Assembly (NCBI RefSeq): GCF_000502875.1
Contig: NZ_AYWX01000003.1
Coordinates: 1-58,958 of the forward strand
Direction: 5' to 3'
DNA length: 58,958 nt
Source of the DNA: Mesorhizobium sp. L2C084A000
GTDB taxonomy: Bacteria > Pseudomonadota > Alphaproteobacteria > Rhizobiales > Rhizobiaceae
Made by a program: the position numbers and the translations under genes. Below the pieces are notes generated by a model. The model worked only from the letters and a program-made list of their open reading frames with translations, was not told where the DNA came from and ran no database searches. This document shows positions 45,581-57,001 of the stretch, one piece after another (the stretch's first letter is position 1; each line of letters starts with the position of its first letter).

Positions 45581-46771
45581 TCAGTCTTCGTTGGCCTTGA
45601 CGGTGACGCCGAGCGTCTTCGGCAGGTCGAGCGGGTTGGACATGGCGCCCGCCATGATCAGTGCGAACGGCACGGATGCCGGCGGCTCGGCCGAGATTTC
45701 GAGGCTCTTCGGATCGTCGAGGAATTTGCTGACCGCGGCCGTAACCTGCGCCGTCAGTTCTGGGTTGTTGAGCTGCGCCATGCCGAACGGCACTATCGCC
45801 TTGGCCTGGTTGGCGATGTCCTTGCCGGACATGCCTTGCTGCTTGCCGACATAGTCCAGCACCTTGTTGGTCAGCGAATCGTCGTCGAAGCGGATCGAGG
45901 CGCTGTTGAACGAAAGCTGCTGCAACAGGCCGAGCATGGCCATGCCTTGCGCCGAATTGTCGGCCCCTTCAGGCTGTGCCGCCATCTTCTTCTGCATTTC
46001 CTGCAGCGACTTGATAAATTCCAGCGTGTAGCCGCCGAGATTGAAGGTCATGCCGAGCGTGCCGGCATTCTCGACCGAGATGTCGTATTTCGACAGTTCC
46101 ATCTTGCCGTCCGTGGGCTGCCAGGTGCCGGCCATTTCGAGATTGCCCGCGATGTTCTGGTAGCCGAGCGCGTTGATGACTTCCTTGGACTTGGGATCGT
46201 CCACCAGCGTCAGGTCGGCGTTGAATTTCTCCGTGGTGGCGGTGAATTCCATTGCCTTGCCGTCCGCCGGCGGCGTGATTTCGATGGCAAGCCCGTCCAT
46301 CGAGAAGGCGGTCTTGTCGGCGACCTTGACGGTCATGTTCGAGAGTTCGGCGGACTTGTACATCATCAGCGAGCCGAGCGGGCCGGTGGCGCCGTCGGCC
46401 GGAACTGTCATGTCATGGATGACGAAGGGGCTGAGGTCGAGGGTGACGCCGTCCTTGCTGTGTGTGAAGGCAGCCGTCGATACGGTGGCGATGTCATAGC
46501 CGCCATTTGCCTCGGTCACACCTTCGAGTTTGACGTCCCCGATGGGAACTGCTTCCTTCTCCGCCGCCGGTTTGATGGCAACGCCCTGCAGCACCATGCT
46601 GGTGTTGTCGCCGGTCACGCCGGTCCAGGTGATGTCGACACCTTGTGCGACAAGCGCGGCCTTCAGCCGGTCGGCCACTGCCGTATCCTGTGCGAGGGCC
46701 GCATTCAGCGGCAGCGTGAGCAAGAAGGTCGAAAGGGCTAATTTCCTAAGAGTTGAGCGTTTGATTGTCAT
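45581..46771 (-). CDS. Periplasmic protein of unknown function
   Basis: A 396-residue secreted protein. Signal peptide KRSTLRKLALSTFLLTLPLN with a cut near ALAQD (about residue 28). The mature part is largely beta-rich and repetitive in character (VLQGVAIKP, VKLEGV, LDLSPFVIHDMTV, LSNMTVKVADKTAFSMDGLA), resembling beta-rich envelope proteins, then a helical segment (LEFIKSLQEMQKKMAAQ). No catalytic motif is seen. I do not recognise a named family; it looks like a conserved rhizobial envelope protein. ATG 46771 is chosen for the signal peptide and the AGGGACC upstream; the frame reaches 46810. Confidence 0.75.
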   Translation of the reverse strand: MTIKRSTLRKLALSTFLLTLPLNAALAQDTAVADRLKAALVAQGVDITWTGVTGDNTSMVLQGVAIKPAAEKEAVPIGDVKLEGVTEANGGYDIATVSTAAFTHSKDGVTLDLSPFVIHDMTVPADGATGPLGSLMMYKSAELSNMTVKVADKTAFSMDGLAIEITPPADGKAMEFTATTEKFNADLTLVDDPKSKEVINALGYQNIAGNLEMAGTWQPTDGKMELSKYDISVENAGTLGMTFNLGGYTLEFIKSLQEMQKKMAAQPEGADNSAQGMAMLGLLQQLSFNSASIRFDDDSLTNKVLDYVGKQQGMSGKDIANQAKAIVPFGMAQLNNPELTAQVTAAVSKFLDDPKSLEISAEPPASVPFALIMAGAMSNPLDLPKTLGVTVKANED

Positions 46772-47099
46772 CGCAAGGTCCCTGAGAGTGTCCTGAAATT
46801 GTTTTTTCAATTATTTGCGCCATCACCATTCCGTGACGAACTGGACCGGAAAAAGGCGTGTCCCGGCACAATGGTCAAAAATCGCGGTGAAAGGCAAACC
46901 TGATCCCGCCGTCTTTGCGCAAACCGGTGAATTTGTCATGAAGAGCCGATAGCCGGATATCGTCACGCTTGGCCATAGAACCCGCATGTAACAGCCTGAT
47001 GTTGGCCGACATCCCCCGCGGTGCGGTTTCATGTTGCAGAAGGGCCGGTATCTCTGTCGGGCTCTTGCCGCGAATCACCCGCTCGGCTAGTCCGAGCCC

Positions 47100-49352
<2,253 letters not shown>

Positions 49353-49398
49353 CGGCAGTTTTCAGGTTTGAAAATCTCAGGCGCTAGCAATCCTTCAC

Positions 49399-49443
49399 AC
49401 CCCCCTCTGTCCTGCCGGACATCTCCCCCGCAAGGGGGGAGAT
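49399..49443. repeat. Inverted repeat arm A (45 bp)
   Basis: This arm and 49510-49554 are reverse complements at 44 of 45 positions, separated by 66 bases. It contains the CCGGACATCTCCCCC...GGGGGAGAT palindrome family also found at 24188-24230 and 16-93. It lies downstream of parC. Confidence 0.85.
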
Positions 49444-49509
49444 CGGAAGCTTCGCCCTTTCTGCCCGCTTTCCAATGTTGGCGATTTGCGAAAGCCGACA
49501 TGACAGCCA

Positions 49510-49554
49510 ATCTCCCTCCTTGCGGGGGAGATGTCCGGCAGGACAGAGGGGGGT
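49510..49554. repeat. Inverted repeat arm B (45 bp)
   Basis: Partner of 49399-49443 in opposite orientation, with one mismatch. It contains its own smaller hairpin (CTCCC...GGGGGAG). The pair resembles a two-copy bacterial interspersed mosaic element and could form one long cruciform or RNA stem between parC and the next gene. Confidence 0.85.
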
Positions 49555-49649
49555 GCTGGCCCGCGGCGACGCCAATGGCGCGCGCAACTCCATCACCATT
49601 TGGACTATCGTCACGATTGCTGCACTATATCAGTGCATAAGCGGGAAGG

Positions 49650-50885
49650 GTGTTTGAGAGAGGCAGGCGTTTGAAGGGATCCAGAATCCAGAAACCGGAA
49701 CGGCAGCAGCGCCTGTTCGGCCTGTCGACGCCGCTCAGGTCCGCCGTCATCCCGCCGCTGTCGGCGGCGCGCTGGCTGCTGGTGCTGATCGTCGCCGCCG
49801 GCGTTTATTTCTTCCACGGCTTCCTGTTTCCGGTGCTGGCGGCGCTCGTCATCGCTTTCGCCAGCTGGCCGCTTTACCGCCGCCTGCTTGTCGCGGTCAG
49901 TGGCAACCGCACCATCGCCGCGACCTTAGCCATCCTCTTCATCCTCGCCTTCCTGGTGATCCCGATCGCGCTCGCCGGCACCTATGCGATCAACGAGGTC
50001 CGCGAATGGGTCGCCTGGGCGATCGAGACCAACCGTCATGGCGCGGTGACACCGCACTGGATCGCCACGCTGCCTGTCGTGGGCGAGTGGCTGAACCAGC
50101 AGTGGACGACCAATTTCGGCCATCCGGGCGGCATTGGTGAACTGATCCAGCTGGTCAGCGGCGCCAATATCGGCAGCATCTATCGCGGTGTGCTGGCGGC
50201 CGGCGGCAGCGCTTTCGGCCTGCTGTTGACGCTTTTGTTCATGATGATCGCGCTGTTCTTCGCCTATCGCGACGGCGAGCATTTTGCCGGCCAGGTCGAC
50301 CGTCTCGGCGAGCGCATCCTGCCGACCAGATGGGAGCGGATCTCGCGCGTCGTGCCGGCAACGATCTCGTCGACGGTGACCGGCATGACGGTCATCGCCA
50401 TCGGCGAAGGCCTGGTGCTGGGCATTGCCTACTGGCTGGCCGGCGTGCCGTCACCGGTAACACTCGGCGCCCTGACCGGCGTCATGGCGCTGATCCCCGG
50501 CGGTGCACCGCTGTCCTTCACGCTGGTCTCGATCTACCTCGCCGCCAGCGGGTCGCCGATGGCCGGGCTGGCGCTGTTCATCTGGGGCGCGGTCGAGCTG
50601 TTCATCGTCGACAAGACATTGCGCCCGAAGCTCGTCGGCGGGCCGATAAAACTGCCCTTCCTGCCGACTTTTTTCGGCCTGATCGGCGGCGTCAAGACCA
50701 TGGGGTTTCTCGGCCTGTTCATCGGCCCGGTGCTGATGGCGCTGCTGGTCGCGATCTGGCGCGAATGGCTGCGCGAGGTCGAACTGGCCGACGACATCAT
50801 CCCCGGCTCGCCAGCCGAAATCGAAGCCGGTCCGCAAATCGAGGCCCTGCCGGAACCTGACGTGGCGAAGAAGGCCAGCGCCTGA
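49650..50885 (+). CDS. AI-2E family transporter (TqsA/YdiK type)
   Basis: A 411-residue membrane protein of PF01594 with seven or eight hydrophobic segments. The family pattern is RWLLVLIVAAGVYFFHGFLFPVLAALVIAFASWPLY near the N-terminus, FMMIALFFAYRDGEHF (about 188-205), and PGGAPLSFTLVSIYLAASG (about 280-298). The family includes autoinducer-2 exporters and ion antiporters, so the substrate is open. The start is uncertain: GTG 49650 directly abuts GGGAAGG, while TTG 49671 has a better-spaced GAGAGAGG. Confidence 0.85.
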   Translation: MFERGRRLKGSRIQKPERQQRLFGLSTPLRSAVIPPLSAARWLLVLIVAAGVYFFHGFLFPVLAALVIAFASWPLYRRLLVAVSGNRTIAATLAILFILAFLVIPIALAGTYAINEVREWVAWAIETNRHGAVTPHWIATLPVVGEWLNQQWTTNFGHPGGIGELIQLVSGANIGSIYRGVLAAGGSAFGLLLTLLFMMIALFFAYRDGEHFAGQVDRLGERILPTRWERISRVVPATISSTVTGMTVIAIGEGLVLGIAYWLAGVPSPVTLGALTGVMALIPGGAPLSFTLVSIYLAASGSPMAGLALFIWGAVELFIVDKTLRPKLVGGPIKLPFLPTFFGLIGGVKTMGFLGLFIGPVLMALLVAIWREWLREVELADDIIPGSPAEIEAGPQIEALPEPDVAKKASA

Positions 50886-50897
50886 TTTCAACACACC

Positions 50898-51794
50898 TCA
50901 GACCGGATGTTGCACCGCAAGGTCGCCACGCCGCTTGCGTCCCTCGTGAAGTTGCCACAGCGAATGGGCGACCAGCGTGACGATCAGGATCCCGCCGCCG
51001 ATCAGGCTGTTGCGCGTCGGTGTTTCGGCAAAGATCATCCACACCCAGACTGGCGCCAGCACGGTTTCAAGCAGGTAGAACATCGCCACTTCAGGGCCCG
51101 AAATGTATTTCGGCCCGGTGGCAAGGCAGAAGAACGCTATCGGCATGATGACGGCGCCGTTGAGGATGATCCACCATGGCGCCTCCACCTGAAAGCCGGT
51201 CTTGGAGACCATGAACGCCGCCAGCCCTAAAGGCAGGACGACGCCGATCAGTGAGGTAAAGCCCATGTCCTTGCCGCTGGCGCGCGAGATGGTGATGGCG
51301 CAGGCGATCAGGAAGGCCGAACACAATGCCATCAGGTCGCCGAACAGATGTCCGGTGCCGACGGAATCGCCGACGATGATGACGACGCCGACAATCATCA
51401 TGGCCAATGCCGCAAGGGTCAGCGGCCGCGGCCGCTCCTTCAGGAACACCCATGAAAGCAGCGCGGCGAACATGGTTGTGAAGGCCAGGATGAACACCAG
51501 GTTGGCGGTCGAGGTGTTGTAGACGCCTGTGATGAACGCAATCGCGCCGAGCCCGTAGATCGCGGCAACGATCAGGCCCGACCAGCCAGGTATCAGCTGC
51601 GGCGCATTCTTGCTGAACGAGCGCCAGATGGTCCACATGATCAGTGCCGCGGCCAAGGTGCAGCCGGTGCGCAGCAGCAAGATTGTCCACGCCTCGCCGT
51701 GGGCGAGCCGGATCAGCGGGATATCCACGGTCAGCGTCAGCCCGCCAAATGCGGTGAGCAGAAGTCCTTTGGTGTGAGTATCGTGAGATGACAT
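50898..51794 (-). CDS. EamA-family (DMT) transporter
   Basis: A 298-residue, ten-helix drug/metabolite transporter. ATG 51794 starts SSHDTHTKGLLLTAFGGLTL, leading straight into helix one; the frame is open to 51860. EamA-like features are LLLRTGCTLAAALIMW, FLKERPRPLTLAALAMMIVG and the late IFAETPTRNSLIGGGILIVT. Substrate unknown. Convergent with the AI-2E-family gene, 12 bases apart. Confidence 0.86.
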   Translation of the reverse strand: MSSHDTHTKGLLLTAFGGLTLTVDIPLIRLAHGEAWTILLLRTGCTLAAALIMWTIWRSFSKNAPQLIPGWSGLIVAAIYGLGAIAFITGVYNTSTANLVFILAFTTMFAALLSWVFLKERPRPLTLAALAMMIVGVVIIVGDSVGTGHLFGDLMALCSAFLIACAITISRASGKDMGFTSLIGVVLPLGLAAFMVSKTGFQVEAPWWIILNGAVIMPIAFFCLATGPKYISGPEVAMFYLLETVLAPVWVWMIFAETPTRNSLIGGGILIVTLVAHSLWQLHEGRKRRGDLAVQHPV

Positions 51795-51923
51795 GCAGCG
51801 ACTTTCACAATGAATTCGGGAGAGGATGGCGGACCGGCGCAATCTCACGCTCTCCGCCAACCAGCGGAAAGACCAGCATCGTCTCGATTGAAAATGTTTA
51901 AGCCCGGACTTGGGAAAGACTAA

Positions 51924-52688
51924 TCAGCGCGCGACCGCTTCGTTGGTGTAGCGCTCCCAGCCCTTCGGGCCGAGATGCTCCTGCGGCATGAAGCGCATCT
52001 TATAATTCATCTTGCGCGAGCCGTTGACCCAGTAGCCGAGATAGACATGGGGCAGGCCCATCGCCCTGGCGCGGGCGATGTGGTCGAGGATCATGAACGT
52101 GCCGAGCGACCGTTCCTCGAAATCGGGATTGAAGTAGGAATAGACCATCGACAGGCCGTCGGCCATCTTGTCGGTGAGCGCCACCGCGATCAGCTCGCCC
52201 TGTCCCTTGCCGGTGATGAACGTATCGGGTCCACGCCGCCGATACTCGATCACCTTGGTGTCGACATGGGTATCCTCGACCATCATCGCATAGTCGAGCA
52301 CCGTCATGTCGGACATGCCGCCACGGCGGTGGCGGGCGTCGAGATAGCTGCGGAACAGGGAATATTGTTCGGTCGAAGGCTCGGCATTGTGCATGTGGCC
52401 GACGAGGTCGGAATTGTGCTGCAGCACGCGCTTCATGTTGCGGCTGGCGACGAATTCCTGGGCGAGGATGCGTACCGAAACACAGGCGCGGCAGGTCTCG
52501 CAGGCCGGCCTGTAAGCGATATTCTGCGAGCGCCGGAAGCCGCCTTGCGTCAAGAGGTCGTTCATCTCCGCCGCCTTGTCGCCAACCAGGTGCGTGAACA
52601 CCTTGCGCTCGAACTGGCCGTCGAGATAGGGGCACGGCGATGGCGCGGTCAGGAAGAACTGCGGCGACTGGGTCGGATGCTGCGTCAT
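51924..52688 (-). CDS. bpt: Aspartate/glutamate leucyltransferase Bpt
   Basis: A 254-residue aminoacyl-tRNA-protein transferase related to eukaryotic ATE1. Bpt attaches leucine to N-terminal Asp or Glu, marking proteins for ClpS/ClpAP. The N-terminal Cys-rich domain has [13 protein letters not shown] and [16 protein letters not shown] (about residues 58-73). The C-terminal GNAT-like domain has [20 protein letters not shown] and [15 protein letters not shown] (about 217-231). Length is typical. Assignment as the leucyl rather than arginyl enzyme follows family knowledge for bacteria. Confidence 0.93.
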   Translation of the reverse strand: MTQHPTQSPQFFLTAPSPCPYLDGQFERKVFTHLVGDKAAEMNDLLTQGGFRRSQNIAYRPACETCRACVSVRILAQEFVASRNMKRVLQHNSDLVGHMHNAEPSTEQYSLFRSYLDARHRRGGMSDMTVLDYAMMVEDTHVDTKVIEYRRRGPDTFITGKGQGELIAVALTDKMADGLSMVYSYFNPDFEERSLGTFMILDHIARARAMGLPHVYLGYWVNGSRKMNYKMRFMPQEHLGPKGWERYTNEAVAR

Positions 52689-52828
52689 CGAGCCTTGGAA
52701 ACACTCCTTCGAATCGCTCTACCTTTGGCGCGGACGGCGAAAAATTCAACAGGATTGTGTGGGCGTGGTCGACTCGACGCCTTCACATTTGTGCTCAATC
52801 AGTTGCGACTGCTCTTCAGAGGGCCGTT

Positions 52829-53299
52829 TCAGCGGTCGGTGCGGCTGACGACCGTGCCAAGCAAAAGATCGTGCAAGGTGCGCTTGCGGTCGGAAAACAG
52901 CGTCACCAGCAGGACGAGCGGCGACAGGATGACATTGCCGGCCCAGAACAGCACCGAATGGACGACCGCGGTGAGGCCGTCGATCGGCCTGCCGTCGAGC
53001 CGGTCAAGGCGGATGCCCATCATCTTCATGCCCGTGGTGGCCTGGTCGGTGCTGCCCAGCGTGTTCCAGATGTAGAGGATGGCGACGGCCGGTACCAGGA
53101 TGCCGAACAGCATCCAGCCAAGCCCGAGGGTCAAAAGCCCGAGGAAGAACACCAGAATGGCAAACGGAATGGTAAGCAGCGCGACGATGACATAGTCGAT
53201 TACGAAAGCCAGAATGCGCTTCGTGCGCACACCGTCATAGGCCCTGACATCGTCGAGCCTGCTGGTGATGATTTCGCCGTCGAGAACGCGCGCGTTCAT
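52829..53299 (-). CDS. RDD-family membrane protein
   Basis: A 156-residue protein with the RDD domain. YDGVRTKRILAFVIDYVIVALLTIPF (about residues 21-46; Arg and Asp of the motif) is followed by two more hydrophobic stretches and LFSDRKRTLHDLLLGTVV near the C-terminus. Role unknown; some RDD proteins are Na+/H+ antiporters. ATG 53299 is chosen; the frame is open to 53317. Confidence 0.85.
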   Translation of the reverse strand: MNARVLDGEIITSRLDDVRAYDGVRTKRILAFVIDYVIVALLTIPFAILVFFLGLLTLGLGWMLFGILVPAVAILYIWNTLGSTDQATTGMKMMGIRLDRLDGRPIDGLTAVVHSVLFWAGNVILSPLVLLVTLFSDRKRTLHDLLLGTVVSRTDR

Positions 53300-53507
53300 G
53301 TCATTTCCTCGTAACAAGGTCCGACATAGGGTGCGGACCGCTCAGCCATGAAATGGTGAAGGCCCGTGGCGGAATCAAGATCGGGCTTCTTGCGGTGCAC
53401 TGGCTTCGATCGCGTCGGGTGCAATCTGAACCGGTTGAATTTGCGGCGCGGATAGCATTAGCTTGCTGCGGCGCAGCAAAAGCGCACATGGCAGGGGACG
53501 GGGCAAT

Positions 53508-54896
53508 ATGGACTACGACATGCTGGTCATCGGCAGCGGCCCTTCCGGTCGCCGGGCCGCGGTGCAGTCGGCCAAGCTCGGCAAGTCGGTGCTGGTGGTC
53601 GACCGCGGCCGGCGTCTGGGCGGTGTCTCGGTGCATACCGGCACCATCCCATCGAAAACGCTGCGCGAAACGGTGCTCAATCTTTCCGGCTGGCGTGAGC
53701 GCGGCTTCTACGGGCGCGGCTACCGGGTCAAGCAGGATATCTCGGTCGGCGATCTGGTCGAGCGCCTGCACAAGACGCTCGACCATGAGGTCGAGGTGCT
53801 GCAGCACCAGTTCATGCGCAACACGGTCAAGAGCGCCCGGGCTGCGGTGAAATTCCTTGGCCCCAACAAGGTCAGCCTGACCACCGACACCGGCGATTAC
53901 AGCGAGGTCGGTTTTGCCAATGCGCTGATCGCGGTCGGCACCAGGCCGCACCGGCCGCGCGATGTGCCTTTCGACAAGACCCGCGTCTTCGACAGCGACG
54001 AGATGCTGGAGCTTGATCGCTTGCCGCGCACGCTGACCGTGATCGGCGCCGGCGTCATCGGTGTCGAATATGCGACGATCTTTTCCGCGCTCGACGTGCC
54101 GGTAACCTTGGTCGAGCCGCGCAACTCCATCCTCGATTTCGTCGACCGCGAGATCGTCGACGATTTCATCCACCAGATGCGCGATCGCGGCATGACCATC
54201 CGGCTGGGCAGCGCGGTGAAGGAAATCCGCTCCAAGCCGGACGCCGCCGAAGTCGAACTGGCCGATGGCCGCACTATCCGTTCCGAGGTCGTGCTCTACG
54301 CCGCCGGTCGCACCGGCAATGTCGGCAGCCTGGGCCTCGATGTGGTCGGTATCGACGCCGATTCCAGGGGCCGTATCAAGGTCGATCCGCATACGTTCCA
54401 GACCAGAGTGCCGAACATCTACGCCGCCGGCGACGTCATCGGCTTTCCGAGCCTGGCCTCGACGTCGATGGAGCAGGGCAGGGTGGCCGCCTGCCATGCC
54501 TTCGGCGTGCCTTTGCCGCCGCCACCGGAAACATTCCCCTATGGCATCTATGCGGTGCCGGAAATCTCGACGGTTGGCCAGTCCGAGGAACAGGTGCGTG
54601 AAAGCGGTGCGGCCTATGAGGTCGGCGTAGCGCGCTTTCGCGAAACCTCGCGCGGCCACATCATGGGCGTCAACACCGGTTTCCTGAAGCTGCTCTTTTC
54701 GATCGAAACGCGCCGTCTGCTCGGCGCGCACATCATCGGCGAGGGCGCCACCGAGCTCATCCACATCGGCCAGGCGGTGATCAATCTCGGCGGCACCGTC
54801 GACTTCTTCGTCAACAACACCTTCAACTATCCGACGCTCGCCGAAGCCTACAAGATCGCCGGACTGGATGCCTGGAACAGGATGGGACGAGGGTAG
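53508..54896 (+). CDS. sthA: Soluble pyridine nucleotide transhydrogenase SthA
   Basis: FAD-dependent flavoprotein of 462 residues related to lipoamide dehydrogenase. It shows the FAD dinucleotide fold MLVIGSGPSGRRAAVQSAKL at the N-terminus, the NAD(P) fold LTVIGAGVIGVEYATIF (about 175-191), the second FAD motif NIYAAGDVIGFPSLASTSME (about 304-323) and the C-terminal dimerisation domain. The region that in true disulfide reductases is GGxCxxxxCIPSK reads GGVSVHTGTIPSK, with no redox cysteines, as expected for transhydrogenases that move reducing equivalents from NADPH to NAD+. ATG 53508; the frame is open to 53463. Confidence 0.9.
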   Translation: MDYDMLVIGSGPSGRRAAVQSAKLGKSVLVVDRGRRLGGVSVHTGTIPSKTLRETVLNLSGWRERGFYGRGYRVKQDISVGDLVERLHKTLDHEVEVLQHQFMRNTVKSARAAVKFLGPNKVSLTTDTGDYSEVGFANALIAVGTRPHRPRDVPFDKTRVFDSDEMLELDRLPRTLTVIGAGVIGVEYATIFSALDVPVTLVEPRNSILDFVDREIVDDFIHQMRDRGMTIRLGSAVKEIRSKPDAAEVELADGRTIRSEVVLYAAGRTGNVGSLGLDVVGIDADSRGRIKVDPHTFQTRVPNIYAAGDVIGFPSLASTSMEQGRVAACHAFGVPLPPPPETFPYGIYAVPEISTVGQSEEQVRESGAAYEVGVARFRETSRGHIMGVNTGFLKLLFSIETRRLLGAHIIGEGATELIHIGQAVINLGGTVDFFVNNTFNYPTLAEAYKIAGLDAWNRMGRG

Positions 54897-54922
54897 GCAG
54901 ACTGGTCATGCTGGTGAGTCCG

Positions 54923-55585
54923 TCAGCCTGCCTGCGCCGCCGATCCCGGCAGCCATTGCCTGACGATTGCCGCGTCAGCGCTGCCGAATTCATGACCTGA
55001 TGGGACAATCCGGGCGTCGATCTCGGCGCCATGCTGGCTGAGCAATGTCACCAGAGCAGGGGCGAAGGGCGAATAGGTGAGATCCGCGGCGCCGGCGATC
55101 ATCAGCACCCGCACCTTTGACAGATCCGTCGCCGGCACGTCATCGAGCACCGGCATCGGCCGCAGCAGCGCGGCGCGCTCGACAAGGCCCGGATGCAGCA
55201 GCATCAGGCTCGAAACCAGATTGGCACCGTTCGAATAGCCGAGGAAAATTGTGCGCGAGAGGTCGAGATGGTGATGTGTGGCCGCGTCGGCGACGAAGCC
55301 CGCAAAGGCATCGGTCTCGGTGCGGATGCTGTGCTGTTCGAAGCGCGTCGGCGTGATGCGCCCGAACCAGCGGAAACCATCCTCCTGGACAATGCGGCCA
55401 CGCACCGTGATCAGCTTGGCCCGCGGTGCGATCTCCCGCGCCAGCGGCACCAATGTCGTCTCGTCGACACCCGATCCATGCAGCAGGAAGAGACATTCGC
55501 CGGTTGAATCCGCCGGGCTGTAAAGCCGGTAGCTGAAGGCGAGATCACGCCGCAGCGCACCATCTTGTGAGGTCTCTTCGATCAT
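54923..55585 (-). CDS. Alpha/beta hydrolase (carboxylesterase/dienelactone-hydrolase-like)
   Basis: A 220-residue cytoplasmic esterase-like protein. Oxyanion-hole segment CLFLLHGSGVDETTLVPLA (about residues 31-49), nucleophile elbow FLGYSNGANLVSS (about 114-126, Ser in GYSNGA), acid in AGAADLTYSPFAP and His in VPSGHEFG (about 198-205). It resembles the YpfH/MhqD carboxylesterase group; the substrate is unknown. Convergent with sthA, divergent from the OpgC-like gene. Confidence 0.85.
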   Translation of the reverse strand: MIEETSQDGALRRDLAFSYRLYSPADSTGECLFLLHGSGVDETTLVPLAREIAPRAKLITVRGRIVQEDGFRWFGRITPTRFEQHSIRTETDAFAGFVADAATHHHLDLSRTIFLGYSNGANLVSSLMLLHPGLVERAALLRPMPVLDDVPATDLSKVRVLMIAGAADLTYSPFAPALVTLLSQHGAEIDARIVPSGHEFGSADAAIVRQWLPGSAAQAG

Positions 55586-55787
55586 CGCGCATCCTCTTGA
55601 TTATATGAGGTTTCGCTCAATTTGCCGGCTTCAAAACGCAATATTTTCAAGCTCCGCGAAAGTTGATTGAACCGGGCGCATTACAGTCCGTTTCTCCGCC
55701 GATAACATTCCTTCGGGAGGAATCGAAGCGGTGCGCCGGGGGTCGCATTGCGCGGTATGAACAACCAGCTTTGAGGCCTTTTTGTCG

Positions 55788-56999
55788 ATGACCACCCAGA
55801 TTTCCCCGGACCGCGATGCGCGTGTCCCGGATCGCACTGAGCGCGACACGCGCATAGACGTGCTCCGTGCTCTCGCTTTGCTGACCATCTATGTCGACCA
55901 TGTGCCAGGTACCGCCTTCGAGTATCTGACCTACAAGAATTTCGGCTTTTCCGATGCGGCGGAAGTCTTCGTACTGATCTCCGGCATCTCGGTCGCACTT
56001 GCCTATGGCAGGAAATTCCAACCTGGAAACCGGCTGCTGGCAACGTTGAAGATGTGGCGCCGCGCCGGTGTCCTCTATGCCGCCCACATCGTCACCACCA
56101 TGGTGGTGATGGCCATCTTCTGCGCGGCGGCAGTGTTCGTCAGGCGGCCGGAGCTTCTGACGATGATCAACATCGAGCCGTTGATCAAGAATACGCCGCA
56201 GGTGCTGATCGGCATCGTGACGCTCGGCCACCAACTCGGCTACAACAACATCCTGCCGGTCTATGCGGTGCTGCTCTTGCTGACGCCGATCTTCCTGCTC
56301 TTCGTCAGCTATCGGCCGGTCTTGGCACTGGTCGCATCCGGCGCGCTGTGGCTGGTCGCGGGGATTTACCAGATTGCTCCGCCCAATTATCCCGAGCCAG
56401 GCTTCTGGTTTCTCAACCCGCTGTCATGGCAGTTCCTTTTCAACATCGGCCTTGCTGGCACGCTGCATGTGCGTCGCGGTGGCACCATTCCGGTCAATCG
56501 CTGGCTGGTTGGCGCGGCCCTGGCTTATACCGTTGTGGCGCTGGTCTGGGTGCACAGCCCGCTCTGGGGGCAGGTCTCCTGGTTTGGCCTGCCTGCGGTG
56601 CTGACCGGCTTCGATAAGACGTTCCTGTCGCTGCCGAGGCTTATTCATATATTGGCGGTGAGTTACCTGATCGTGGCATTCCCGGCCATCTCGAACCTGT
56701 TTCGCACCGGGCGCGATCATCCGCTTGCCATATTGGGCAAACGATCGCTGCCGGTTTTCATTGCCAGCACGGTGCTCGCGATGGCGGCGCAGGTGCTGAA
56801 GCTGATCAATCCGGGCGGATTTGCCTATGACAGCCTGTTGATATCGGCCGGCATCGTCATGCAGTTCGCGCTTGCCTACTATCTCGAATGGCTTTCGGGC
56901 CTTGGCTGGTCCGCCAAAAGCAGGCCGGCTCACGCCGCACCGCCCGTCCATGCTGCATCCTTCGCGATGCCGACCATGGCGACAAGAATGGGCCGTTGA
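55788..56999 (+). CDS. opgC: OpgC-like glucan-modifying membrane protein
   Basis: A 403-residue membrane protein of the OpgC family (PF10129) with ten or more hydrophobic segments. The family start DVLRALALLTIYVDHVPGT (about residues 26-44) and GFSDAAEVFVLISGISVALAYG (about 52-73) are seen. OpgC proteins transfer succinyl groups to osmoregulated periplasmic glucans. Because this organism encodes NdvB/NdvA in the same window, cyclic beta-1,2-glucan is the likely acceptor; this is inference. ATG 55788 is chosen over TTG 55782. It converges on the lacI-type gene with only 2 bases between. Confidence 0.88.
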   Translation: MTTQISPDRDARVPDRTERDTRIDVLRALALLTIYVDHVPGTAFEYLTYKNFGFSDAAEVFVLISGISVALAYGRKFQPGNRLLATLKMWRRAGVLYAAHIVTTMVVMAIFCAAAVFVRRPELLTMINIEPLIKNTPQVLIGIVTLGHQLGYNNILPVYAVLLLLTPIFLLFVSYRPVLALVASGALWLVAGIYQIAPPNYPEPGFWFLNPLSWQFLFNIGLAGTLHVRRGGTIPVNRWLVGAALAYTVVALVWVHSPLWGQVSWFGLPAVLTGFDKTFLSLPRLIHILAVSYLIVAFPAISNLFRTGRDHPLAILGKRSLPVFIASTVLAMAAQVLKLINPGGFAYDSLLISAGIVMQFALAYYLEWLSGLGWSAKSRPAHAAPPVHAASFAMPTMATRMGR

Positions 57000-57001
57000 G
57001 C

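Noticed and set aside
49399..49554. Possible CRISPR or IS terminal repeats
   Set aside because: There are only two arms, in inverted orientation, with no regular direct repeats or spacers, and the 66-base centre has no transposase.
53301..54764. A 487-codon minus-strand ORF opposite sthA
   Set aside because: Antisense to sthA; Asp/His/Arg-rich shadow sequence with no family match.
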